DNA from: Variovorax sp. Sphag1AA
GTDB taxonomy: Bacteria; Pseudomonadota; Gammaproteobacteria; Burkholderiales; Burkholderiaceae_C
DNA length: 64,000 bases
Assembly (NCBI RefSeq): GCF_014192575.1
Contig: NZ_JACHYC010000001.1
Coordinates: 1,116,001 to 1,180,000, forward strand
Direction: 5' to 3'
A program made the translations under genes and the position numbers. The notes below the pieces were generated by a model, which did not search any database, was not told where the DNA came from, and saw only the letters and a program-made list of their open reading frames with translations. Positions 16,935 through 24,529 of the stretch are shown one piece after another. Positions within the stretch are counted from its first letter, which is position 1. Every line of letters starts with the position of its first letter.

Positions 16935-18140
16935 TCAAGCTGCGCGCAGCGGGAACACCGGTTCCACTTCGCGGTAGTCGCGCGGGATGATGACCTTGAT
17001 GTCGTTCTTCACGACCTGCGTCATCAACGGCTGGGCCCCTTCGTTCTGCCCGTTGACGAACTTCGTCGGACCGTACGGCATGATGTGATTCGAGAAGGTG
17101 CTCTTCTCGAGCGCATCGATGATCGCGGCGCGGTCGCTCGACTTGGCGCGCTCCAGCGCATCGGCCAGCAGCATCATCGAGGTGTAGGTCATGAAGACCT
17201 CGTAGCTGAAGAACTGGTCCTTGGCCTCGACCCGCTTGCGCAGTTCCTGCGAGCGCTTGTCCTTCGGGTTGAACCAGTGGTTGCAGTCGATGATGCCGTT
17301 GGCCGCGTCCGGGAACTCCTTGACGAACTTGTAGCTCGACGCGGCGCCGCCCAGCACCGAGAAGATCGCCTTCGGCTGCACCTTCTGCTGCTGCATGGTG
17401 CGCACCAGCAGTGCGTATTCGTTGTAGTAGTTGGCCGGGATCACGATGTCCGGGTTCACGGACTTCATGCGCAGCACGATGTTGTTGAAGTCGCGCGTGG
17501 GGTTCGCGTGCTTCACCACTTCCTTCACTTCGAAGCCGTAGCCGGGCAGCTCGCGCGATAGCAGCTGCGCAGTGCCGGTGCCGAAGAGCGACTCCTCGTG
17601 GATGATCATCACCGTCTTCGCCGGGCTGCCCGCTGCCTTGTTGAGCACCAGCAGGTTCGCCATCGCGACTTCCGTCGACTTCTTGTAGCCGGGGCCGAAG
17701 CGGAAGGTGTTCTTCAGTCCGCGCTCGACGATCTGGTCGGCCACGCCGACATCGACCACATGCGGCAGGTTGTACTTTGCGGCAGCCTGCGTGGTAGCCA
17801 GGCAGATCGCCGAGGCGAACGCGCCGACGATGGCGGAGACACCCGCCTCGTTCATCTTCTCGACCTCGGCCGCGCCGGCCTGCGGCTGCGATTGCGCGTC
17901 GCCGAGCATTGCCTCGATCTTCGCGCCGCCCAGCGACTTGATGCCACCGGCCTGGTTGATGTCGTCGATGGCTAGTTGCGCGCCGAGCCGGCATTGCTGC
18001 CCCGAATAGGCCAGCGCCCCGGTCACGGGATGCAGCACGCCGACGCGCACCGGCTTGGGCTGCGCGCCCCCGATCAGCGGGAAGGCAAGCGACGTGCCGA
18101 GGGCGGCGGTCTGCGACAGGAAGCGACGGCGGTTTTCCAT
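16935..18140 (-). CDS. livK: Periplasmic substrate-binding protein of HAAT ABC importer (LivK-like)
   Basis: 401 residues. A Tat-type signal (ENRRRFLSQTAAL) precedes a Peripla_BP_6 receptor with GVLHPVTGALAYSGQQ near residue 34. The ribosome-binding site GAGGAG lies close upstream of ATG 18140. It captures the substrate for the permease and ATPases encoded just downstream. The twin-arginine signal suggests export after folding. The ligand is unknown; the operon context suggests a carboxylated or amide-type small molecule. Confidence 0.9.
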   Translation of the reverse strand: MENRRRFLSQTAALGTSLAFPLIGGAQPKPVRVGVLHPVTGALAYSGQQCRLGAQLAIDDINQAGGIKSLGGAKIEAMLGDAQSQPQAGAAEVEKMNEAGVSAIVGAFASAICLATTQAAAKYNLPHVVDVGVADQIVERGLKNTFRFGPGYKKSTEVAMANLLVLNKAAGSPAKTVMIIHEESLFGTGTAQLLSRELPGYGFEVKEVVKHANPTRDFNNIVLRMKSVNPDIVIPANYYNEYALLVRTMQQQKVQPKAIFSVLGGAASSYKFVKEFPDAANGIIDCNHWFNPKDKRSQELRKRVEAKDQFFSYEVFMTYTSMMLLADALERAKSSDRAAIIDALEKSTFSNHIMPYGPTKFVNGQNEGAQPLMTQVVKNDIKVIIPRDYREVEPVFPLRAA

Positions 18141-18183
18141 GGGGACTCCTCGTTGTGAATCGTGGTGAATCGGTGATGGCGGG

Positions 18184-18975
18184 CTAAGTGAACTGCGCCC
18201 CGAGCTCTTTGCTCACCCACACCTTGGCGTCGATGCCGCCCACGCGGGACAACTGCATCTCGTAGGTGTAGCGATCGGGCCGGTACAGGCCGTGCAGCCA
18301 CTGCACAGGCCTTTCGTTGATGTCGTAGACCAGCCGACGCACGGCCAGCAGCGCAGACCCGACGGAAACGTCGAGGTGCTGCGCCAGCGCCGCATCGGCG
18401 AGCTTGGCGGTGATGGTCTGGTGCGCCCTGCCGACCTGCACGCCGGCTTCTTCGAGCAGCACGAGGATCGGCTTGCGGGCGAGCTCGCGTCGGCCGAAGC
18501 GGCGCGCGACCTCGGCAGGCACGTAGGTGGTGATGTGCGACAGCGGCCCCTCGCGCGTGGAACGCACGCGGACGGCCTTCTGGACCGCGTCACCGGGATT
18601 GAGTTGCAGCGCCGCGGCGACGCTGACCGAGGCGGTGACGGTCTGCACGTCGATCACCTTGACCGAGGTGCGCAGGCCCATGCTGACGAGGTTTTCGAGC
18701 AGGCCACCGAGATTGGCGCGCTGCACGTCGTGCGCGCCTTGCTCGATGGAAACAGGAGGCCTGCCGATGGGGCGAGTGCCGCGGCCCGGCTCGCGCGAGA
18801 TCAGCCCTTCGGCTGCCATCTTCTCGAGCGCACGTCGCACCGTGACGCGGGCGACGCCGAACTCTTCCATCAGCGCGAACTCGCCGGGCAGTCCGTCGAT
18901 GAACCGGCCTTCAGCCAACTGCTCGCACAGCAACAGATAAATCTGGTGGTACTTCGGCAGCGGCATCTGGGACAT
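18184..18975 (-). CDS. GntR/HutC-family transcriptional regulator with UTRA domain
   Basis: 263 residues. An N-terminal winged HTH (KYHQIYLLLCEQL through VTVRRALEKMAAEGLI, about residues 8-66) precedes a UTRA ligand-binding domain (about 95-255). It is the first gene of the operon and lies 43 bases upstream of livK on the same strand. It probably represses itself and the operon until an effector, likely the substrate or a pathway intermediate, binds. A candidate operator lies at 19002-19019, 26 bases upstream of the start. Confidence 0.9.
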   Translation of the reverse strand: MSQMPLPKYHQIYLLLCEQLAEGRFIDGLPGEFALMEEFGVARVTVRRALEKMAAEGLISREPGRGTRPIGRPPVSIEQGAHDVQRANLGGLLENLVSMGLRTSVKVIDVQTVTASVSVAAALQLNPGDAVQKAVRVRSTREGPLSHITTYVPAEVARRFGRRELARKPILVLLEEAGVQVGRAHQTITAKLADAALAQHLDVSVGSALLAVRRLVYDINERPVQWLHGLYRPDRYTYEMQLSRVGGIDAKVWVSKELGAQFT

Positions 18976-19001
18976 GGGGCCCGATGGTTGCGTCGTTCTC
19001 T

Positions 19002-19019
19002 TGTCCCGTCAATAGGACA
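19002..19019. promoter_or_regulatory. Candidate GntR operator
   Basis: Perfect inverted repeat TGTCC with 8-base spacer and GGACA, in the leader of the GntR-led operon. Within it the minus strand reads TTGACG, resembling a -35 element. A second, weaker inverted repeat (ATATG with CATAT, 19030-19046) lies next to it. Location and symmetry fit autoregulation; binding is not proven. Confidence 0.5.
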
Positions 19020-19088
19020 TTTGAGGCCGATATGTACGCCCCATATGAGGGAAAACACGCCCCCTTGCGGGGCGCTCCGGACTGCCGG

Positions 19089-19307
19089 CTACTTGATCGG
19101 AAAGCGCTTGAGCATGCTGCGCCCGAGCGACGTGATCTCGGAAACGATCGCTGCGGGCTGCTCGAAGCCGTCAAGCGTGCGCACCGGCTTCGGGATCGAT
19201 GCCTTGATGTGACCGGCCAGGCTCAACACCCGCACGGCGTCGACCTGGTCGCCGCCGGTGACCGCAATGGGCAGCTGCTGGGCCGCCAGACGATGGAGAA
19301 GAATCAT
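19089..19307 (-). CDS. Small conserved-type hypothetical protein (72 residues)
   Basis: 72 residues from ATG 19307, beginning MILLHRLAAQQLPIAV and ending with the basic segment SMLKRFPIK. It has a compact alpha/beta composition and no signal peptide or membrane helix. It overlaps nothing and is divergent from the nitroreductase gene at 19382. I do not recognise a named family. Protein-like codon use, a plausible start and a good composition support it as a gene. Confidence 0.6.
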   Translation of the reverse strand: MILLHRLAAQQLPIAVTGGDQVDAVRVLSLAGHIKASIPKPVRTLDGFEQPAAIVSEITSLGRSMLKRFPIK

Positions 19308-19381
19308 TGCCACGCGCGAAGTATGCCGCCTGCCCAAGAGGAACCTGCTTAAATCGAGCCATTGACACCACCCCGTTGCTC

Positions 19382-20053
19382 ATGCAGATCCAGGACGCCG
19401 TTACCAGCCGCCACTCCATCCGCTCCTTCCTGCCGACGCCGGTGGATCCGGAGGTTCTCCGCAGGGTTCTCACGCAGGCTGCACGCGCACCGTCCGGGGG
19501 AAATCTTCAGCCGTGGCACATCGACGTGGTGACCGGCGACGCCCTCGCCGCCCTCCGGGCGCAGATGCGTCGCAACCTCATGGAAGGCCGCGAGCCCGAA
19601 CCCACCGAGTACGACATCTATCCGCCCAACCTGCGCTCGCCCTGGCGCGACCGGCGCTTCCAGGTCGGGGAGGCGATGTACGCGCGCCTGGGCATCCCGC
19701 GCGAAGACAAGGCGGCGCGTCGTCGCTGGTTCGCCAACAACTTCGATTTCTTCGGTGCGCCGGTGGCGCTCTTCTGCTCGGTCGATCGCTCGATGGGACC
19801 TCCGCAGTGGTCCGACCTCGGCATGTACCTGCAGACCGTGATGCTGCTCCTGCGTGCGGAGGGCCTCGACAGTTGCGCGCAGGAATGCTGGGCGATCTAC
19901 CCCGTGACCATCGGCAAGGCGATCGAGCTGCCGCCCGAGCGCATGTTGTTCTGCGGGATGGCGATCGGCCACCGCAACCCGGAACATCCGGTGAACGGCC
20001 TCGTGAGCGACCGCGCGCCTGCCGAAGAATGGCTGCGCTTCAGGGGCGCCTGA
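19382..20053 (+). CDS. Nitroreductase-family FMN-dependent oxidoreductase
   Basis: 223 residues. The N-terminal signature SRHSIRSFLPTPVD and then AARAPSGGNLQPWH (FMN phosphate contact) are classic for the nitroreductase family. GLDSCAQECWAIYP near residue 160 and the C-terminal GMAIGHRNPEHPVN also match. Such enzymes reduce nitro groups, quinones or enones with NAD(P)H. ATG 19382 matches the usual family start; 25 extra codons upstream are not family-like. Physiological substrate unknown. Confidence 0.9.
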   Translation: MQIQDAVTSRHSIRSFLPTPVDPEVLRRVLTQAARAPSGGNLQPWHIDVVTGDALAALRAQMRRNLMEGREPEPTEYDIYPPNLRSPWRDRRFQVGEAMYARLGIPREDKAARRRWFANNFDFFGAPVALFCSVDRSMGPPQWSDLGMYLQTVMLLLRAEGLDSCAQECWAIYPVTIGKAIELPPERMLFCGMAIGHRNPEHPVNGLVSDRAPAEEWLRFRGA

Positions 20054-20068
20054 AGCGACCGGCGCCTG

Positions 20069-20893
20069 TCAGCGCGGGTCGCTGAACACTGGCGCGCGGC
20101 GTTCGATGTTGGCGCGCACCGCCTCGGCCTGATTGGGGCTGCCGATCAGCGCCTTCTGCTCGACCGATTCGGCCAGCAGCAGCTCGGTCGCGCTGTGGCC
20201 CATGGCGGCGTTGAGCAGTCGTTTTCCGGCGCGGATCGCATCCGGGCTCTTCTGCGCGATCTCGTGCGCCATCGCCAGGGCCTCGGCCAACGGGTCGGCC
20301 GACACGCGCGTCGCGAAGCCGAGCTTTACCGCTTCTTCGCCCGAGAAGATCCGTCCGGTGTAGGTGAGCTCGCGCACAACGTCGTTGCGTGCCAGCTCGC
20401 GCATCAGCACCATGCCTCCCATGTCGGGCACGAGGCCCCACTTGATCTCCATGACCGACAACTTCGTGTCCGCCGCGATCAGCCGCAGGTCCGCGCCGAG
20501 CGCAACCTGCAAGCCGCCGCCGAAGGCCACGCCATGCACTGCGGCGATCACGGGCACCGGCACTTCGCGCCAGACCATCGCGACATACTGCGCGGCGTTG
20601 GAAATGCCGTGGGTGCGGTCGGTCAGGTCCTTGCCGGACGAACCGTCGCCCACGATGTTCGCGGCGTTGCCTTGCATGCGCTCGAACGACTGCATGTCCA
20701 GTCCGGCGCAGAAGGCCTTGCCCCGCCCCGTGAGCACCACCGCGCGCACGCTCGCGTCGTCGCGCAGGCGGCTGCCGGCATCGATGAGCGCATCGAACAT
20801 GGCCGGGTCGAGCGCGTTCATCTTGTCGGCGCGGTTCAGGTGAAGCTCGACCACGCCGTCGGCGTGGCGGATGGATTCGATGCGGTCGTTCAT
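20069..20893 (-). CDS. Crotonase-family protein, dienoyl-CoA isomerase-like
   Basis: 274 residues with oxyanion-hole segments GKAFCAGLDMQSF (about 60-72) and AFGGGLQVALGAD (about 123-135). At the first catalytic Glu position of classical enoyl-CoA hydratases there is Gln (GGGLQ). The second Glu is kept in MEIKWGLVPDMGG, with an Asp eight residues later. That Glu/Asp spacing is known from delta-3,5-delta-2,4-dienoyl-CoA isomerases, so an isomerase is more likely than a hydratase. Ribosome-binding site AGGAGA before ATG 20893. Divergent from the DUF488 gene. Confidence 0.85.
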   Translation of the reverse strand: MNDRIESIRHADGVVELHLNRADKMNALDPAMFDALIDAGSRLRDDASVRAVVLTGRGKAFCAGLDMQSFERMQGNAANIVGDGSSGKDLTDRTHGISNAAQYVAMVWREVPVPVIAAVHGVAFGGGLQVALGADLRLIAADTKLSVMEIKWGLVPDMGGMVLMRELARNDVVRELTYTGRIFSGEEAVKLGFATRVSADPLAEALAMAHEIAQKSPDAIRAGKRLLNAAMGHSATELLLAESVEQKALIGSPNQAEAVRANIERRAPVFSDPR

Positions 20894-20988
20894 GCGGTGT
20901 CTCCTGGGTTGGCCGGAGTATGAGCGGTCGGCGATGATGCCGGTGTCACCCACCCAACACACGCCCAACGACTCCAGGAGGAAGACAA

Positions 20989-21396
20989 ATGCCCATCCGC
21001 ATCGTTCGACTCGGCAGCGACCGCGCACACGGCGAAGGCCTGCGCATCGGCACGGTTCGCCGCCCGCCGCGTGGCGTGCCCAAGAGCGAGTTCGCGACGC
21101 AGAACTGGTATGACGTGTGGTACCCCAACCTCGCGCCGTCGGTGGAGACGATGAAAATGGCGCAGGCCGCGCAAGCCTCGGGCGTCGCGTCGGAATGGAA
21201 CGCCTTCGGACGCAAGTTCAAGAGCGAGATGGCCGAGCCCGATGCGAGCCGCAGCCTCGACCTGCTTGCGGCGCTCTCTCATCAGAGCTCGTTCTCGATG
21301 GGCTGCTATTGCGAGGACGAGGCCCGCTGCCATCGCTCGTTCCTCCGCGAGCTGCTGGCCGAGCGCGGCGCGGACATCGTCCCCGAATCGAAATAA
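20989..21396 (+). CDS. DUF488-family protein
   Basis: 135 residues with an excellent ribosome-binding site (AGGAGGAAG). The family signature is visible: VRRPPRGVPKSEFATQNWYDVWYPNLAPS, then GCYCEDEARCHRSFL near the C-terminus with its Cys pair and His. DUF488 proteins are small, of uncertain function, and share a nucleotide- or metal-binding-like fold. Converges with the IclR gene nine bases downstream. Confidence 0.85.
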   Translation: MPIRIVRLGSDRAHGEGLRIGTVRRPPRGVPKSEFATQNWYDVWYPNLAPSVETMKMAQAAQASGVASEWNAFGRKFKSEMAEPDASRSLDLLAALSHQSSFSMGCYCEDEARCHRSFLRELLAERGADIVPESK

Positions 21397-21405
21397 CTGC
21401 GGGGC

Positions 21406-22194
21406 TCAGTGCATCGCACGCGCGATGGCCTGAGCGGCGGTGCGCAGCTTCTCGATCTGTTGCAGCGCCTGAGGGAGCGCCATGCGCACCGCCGGCGCCT
21501 GCAAGGCCACCGCGCATCGCACCGGCCCTTGCGGATCGTCACGCACCGGCACGGCGACGCAGACGAGGCCGTCGATAAACTCCTCCGCATCGACCGAATG
21601 GCCGCTCTGGCGGATCCGGTCGAGTTCGGCCTCCAGGGCATCGCGCGATTGCAGGGTGTGCGACGTGTGGCGTTCGTAGTTCAGGCCGGCGAGAAGCCGA
21701 TCGCGCTGCGCCCGTGGCAGATAGGCCAGGAAGAGCTTGCCACTCGCCGAGCAATGCAGCGGAACGCGCGAACCGGGTCGCAATTCGAGCCGCAGCGGGA
21801 AGGCGGTCTCGACGCGATCGAGGTAGATCACCTCCGCACCCGACAGCGCCGTGAGATTGCAGGTTTCGCCCACGTCGGCGACAAGCTGGCGCAAGACGGC
21901 ATGCCGCACACCGGTCACAGTGCTCCCGCGCAGCACCGTTTCAGCAAAGCGCATCAGGCGCGGTGTGATCGCATAGCGGCGGCCGTCGCTGCCGCGTGAG
22001 AGCAGCCCGCCGTGCTCCAGTTGCTGGAGCATGCGATGCACCGAGGGCTTGGGCTGGCCTGAGAGCCGGACGACGTCGGAAAGACTCTGGGGCTCGCCGC
22101 CGGCGGCGACAAGTTCGAGCAACTGCAGCAGACGAAGGCCGGGCGTTGTGGCCAGATCGGCATCATCGGAGGCAACGGGATCGGGGTAATCCAT
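21406..22194 (-). CDS. IclR-family transcriptional regulator
   Basis: 262 residues. A winged HTH at about 18-80 (LRLLQLLELVAAGG, RLSGQPKPSVHRMLQQLE) is followed by the IclR effector domain (GETCNLTALSGAEVIYLDRVE near 108, LHCSASGKLFLAYL near 145). Divergent from the SDR-monooxygenase-transporter cluster at 22285, which it probably controls. The 90-base divergent region holds a candidate operator at its own start. Confidence 0.9.
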   Translation of the reverse strand: MDYPDPVASDDADLATTPGLRLLQLLELVAAGGEPQSLSDVVRLSGQPKPSVHRMLQQLEHGGLLSRGSDGRRYAITPRLMRFAETVLRGSTVTGVRHAVLRQLVADVGETCNLTALSGAEVIYLDRVETAFPLRLELRPGSRVPLHCSASGKLFLAYLPRAQRDRLLAGLNYERHTSHTLQSRDALEAELDRIRQSGHSVDAEEFIDGLVCVAVPVRDDPQGPVRCAVALQAPAVRMALPQALQQIEKLRTAAQAIARAMH

Positions 22195-22200
22195 CAGAAA

Positions 22201-22234
22201 TCTCGTATTTCGAGACGAAAGTGAGAAAATTTTC
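22201..22234. promoter_or_regulatory. Candidate IclR operator region
   Basis: The divergent iclR/SDR region contains a perfect inverted repeat TCTCG-N5-CGAGA (22201-22215) seven bases upstream of the iclR start, and a palindrome GAAAATTTTC (22225-22234). It is more AT-rich than its surroundings. Position supports autoregulation and control of the plus-strand cluster; binding is inferred. Confidence 0.4.
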
Positions 22235-22284
22235 GAGATTTTCGCGCAATTTCGCTAAGCTGCAAGCCTTAAACGAACGTCTCC

Positions 22285-23151
22285 ATGACTTTTTCTCCCG
22301 ACAACCTCGTGATCACCGGCGCATGCGGCGGCCTGGGCAACGCCTTGGCGCGGCAGGCGCTGGCGCGCGGCGCGAAGGTGGCGCTGGTCGGGTTGAACGC
22401 CGGGTTGCTCGACACCCTGGCAGCGACAGCCCCAGGCCGCTGCGCGATCTACACGCCGGACGTGAGCGACAGCGCCGCGATGCAGGCGATGGCGCAGGAC
22501 TGGACCACCCGCTTCGGCACACCCGATGCCGTGATCGCCAATGCCGGCGTGGCCGGCGGCTTCGACACCGCCGAGGCTTCGGACCTCGCGGTGTTCCGGC
22601 GGATTCTTGAAATCAACCTGCTCGGCGTCGCGACCACCTTCCAGCCTTTCGTCGGCCCGATGCGCGCACGTGGTCGCGGCACGCTGGTCGGCATCGCCAG
22701 CCTCGCAGGCCGGCGAGGCCTGCCAGGCAATGGCGCGTACTGCGCCAGCAAGGGCGGCCTGATCCGCTACCTGCAAAGCCTTCGCGCCGAGTTGCGTCCG
22801 AGCGGCCTGCGCGTCTGCACGGTCAACCCCGGCTACCTGCGCACGGCCCTCACCGCCGGCAACCGCTTCGCGATGCCCGGGCTGATGGCGCCGGAAGACG
22901 CGGCGGCCGCGATCCTGCGCGCCATCTCGCGCGGCGACGAAGAACTGGTGCTGCCGCGCCGGCTGGGCTGGCTGGCTTCCGCGCTCGACCTGCTGCCCGA
23001 GGCATGGCACGACGCCCTCCTCTTGCGGCAGCCGCGCAAACCACGCGCCGGCGAATCGGGCTCCACGCCCATCCCCGGCTTGAAGGCAGCGTCCACGCCT
23101 CATCGCGGACCGGAAGCCCCGGCACCCGACCCTGATTTCCGCGCGCGCTGA
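22285..23151 (+). CDS. Short-chain dehydrogenase/reductase (SDR)
   Basis: 288 residues. Rossmann motif ITGACGGLGNALA (about 9-21), NAG motif (IANAGVAGG near 87), catalytic Ser in IASLAGRRG and YCASK (about 152-156), so the classical SDR active site is complete. A C-terminal extension after residue 250 is Pro-rich (PRKPRAGESGSTPIPG) and probably disordered. It is the first gene of the cluster with the flavin monooxygenase and BASS transporter; likely role is oxidation of an alcohol or reduction of a ketone of the shared substrate. Confidence 0.88.
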   Translation: MTFSPDNLVITGACGGLGNALARQALARGAKVALVGLNAGLLDTLAATAPGRCAIYTPDVSDSAAMQAMAQDWTTRFGTPDAVIANAGVAGGFDTAEASDLAVFRRILEINLLGVATTFQPFVGPMRARGRGTLVGIASLAGRRGLPGNGAYCASKGGLIRYLQSLRAELRPSGLRVCTVNPGYLRTALTAGNRFAMPGLMAPEDAAAAILRAISRGDEELVLPRRLGWLASALDLLPEAWHDALLLRQPRKPRAGESGSTPIPGLKAASTPHRGPEAPAPDPDFRAR

Positions 23152-23185
23152 AACGCGCGCTCCCGCTACTCTCCGTTCCTTTCCC

Positions 23186-24517
23186 GTGAGTCAACCTGTG
23201 TCCGCCCTCGTGCCTACCCACAAGCAAATCGCCCTGATCGGCGCCGGTCCCTCCGGCCTCGCCGGCGCGCGCAACCTGCAAAAGCTCGGCATCCCGTTCC
23301 AGGGATTCGAGGCCTACGACGACGTGGGTGGTCTGTGGAACATCAACAACCCGCGCAGCACCGTCTACCAGTCGGCGCACCTGATCTCGTCCAAGCGCAC
23401 CACGGAGTTCGCCGAGTTCCCGATGCCGGAAACCGTGGCCGACTACCCGAGCCACACCGAGCTGTGCCGCTACTTCAGCGACTTCGCGGACCACTTCGGC
23501 CTGCGCCAGCATTTCCGCTTCGGCGTTCGCGTGATCCGCGTCGAGCCAGTGACCGAAAGCGCATCGACGCTCTGGCGCGTGAGCGTGGATGTCGGCGGCG
23601 GCCGCATCGAGACCGCCGAATACAAGGGCGTGATCATTGCCAACGGCACGCTGTCCGAGCCGAGCATGCCGCGCTTCGAAGGCCGCTTCAACGGCCAGTT
23701 GCTGCACACCGCCGCGTACAAGCACGCGAGCCTCTTCCAGGACAAGCGCGTGCTGGTGGTCGGCGCCGGCAACAGCGGCTGCGACATCGCGGTCGATGCG
23801 GTGCACTACGCGAAGAGCGTCGACATCTCGGTGCGCCGCGGCTACTACTTCGTGCCCAAGTACATCTTCGGCAAGCCGGCCGACACGCTGGGCGGCAAAC
23901 GTCCGCTGCCAGCGTGGATCAAGCAGCGGCTCGACGCGAAGGTGCTGCAGTGGTTCACCGGCGATCCGGTGCGCTTCGGTTTTCCGAAGCCGGACTACCG
24001 CATGTATGAATCACACCCGGTGGTCAATTCGCTGGTGCTGCATCACATCGGCCATGGCGACATCTCCGTGCGCGGCGACATCGCGCGCCTCGACGGCGAC
24101 ACGGTGCATTTCAAGGACGGGACCGCGCGCGACTACGACCTCATCCTTTGCGCCACCGGCTACAAGCTGCACTACCCCTTCATCGACCGCACCTGGCTCA
24201 ACTGGCAGGGCATGGCGCCGAAGCTGTACCTGAACATCTTCGCGCCGGGCTTCGACAACCTCGCAGTGCTCGGCATGATCGAGGCCAGCGGCATCGGCTG
24301 GCAAGGTCGGTACGAACAGGCCGAACTGGTCGCGCGCTACTTCAAGGCGCAGTCGGAGGGCCGCCCGCAGGCCGCCGCGCTGAAGCACGCGAAATGCGGG
24401 CCGACGCCCGATCTCTCCGGCGGCTACAAGTACCTGAAGCTGGAACGCATGTCCTACTACGTGCACAAGGACACCTACCGCCGCGCAGTGCGCGAGGCTT
24501 CTGCAGCACTCGCCTGA
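23186..24517 (+). CDS. Flavin-containing monooxygenase (FMO-type)
   Basis: 443 residues, GTG start. FAD motif GAGPSGLAGARNL (about 19-31), NADP motif VVGAGNSGCDIAV (about 191-203), and between them the FMO fingerprint FxGxxxHxxxY seen as FNGQLLHTAAY (about 171-181). FMO-type enzymes oxygenate soft heteroatoms or carry out Baeyer-Villiger oxidation of ketones. No secretion signal. It sits between an SDR and a BASS transporter with short gaps, suggesting transport followed by alcohol/ketone oxidation of one substrate. GTG 23186 is the best start; no strong ribosome-binding site is visible. Confidence 0.9.
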   Translation: MSQPVSALVPTHKQIALIGAGPSGLAGARNLQKLGIPFQGFEAYDDVGGLWNINNPRSTVYQSAHLISSKRTTEFAEFPMPETVADYPSHTELCRYFSDFADHFGLRQHFRFGVRVIRVEPVTESASTLWRVSVDVGGGRIETAEYKGVIIANGTLSEPSMPRFEGRFNGQLLHTAAYKHASLFQDKRVLVVGAGNSGCDIAVDAVHYAKSVDISVRRGYYFVPKYIFGKPADTLGGKRPLPAWIKQRLDAKVLQWFTGDPVRFGFPKPDYRMYESHPVVNSLVLHHIGHGDISVRGDIARLDGDTVHFKDGTARDYDLILCATGYKLHYPFIDRTWLNWQGMAPKLYLNIFAPGFDNLAVLGMIEASGIGWQGRYEQAELVARYFKAQSEGRPQAAALKHAKCGPTPDLSGGYKYLKLERMSYYVHKDTYRRAVREASAALA

Positions 24518-24529
24518 GGAGAACCGCCA

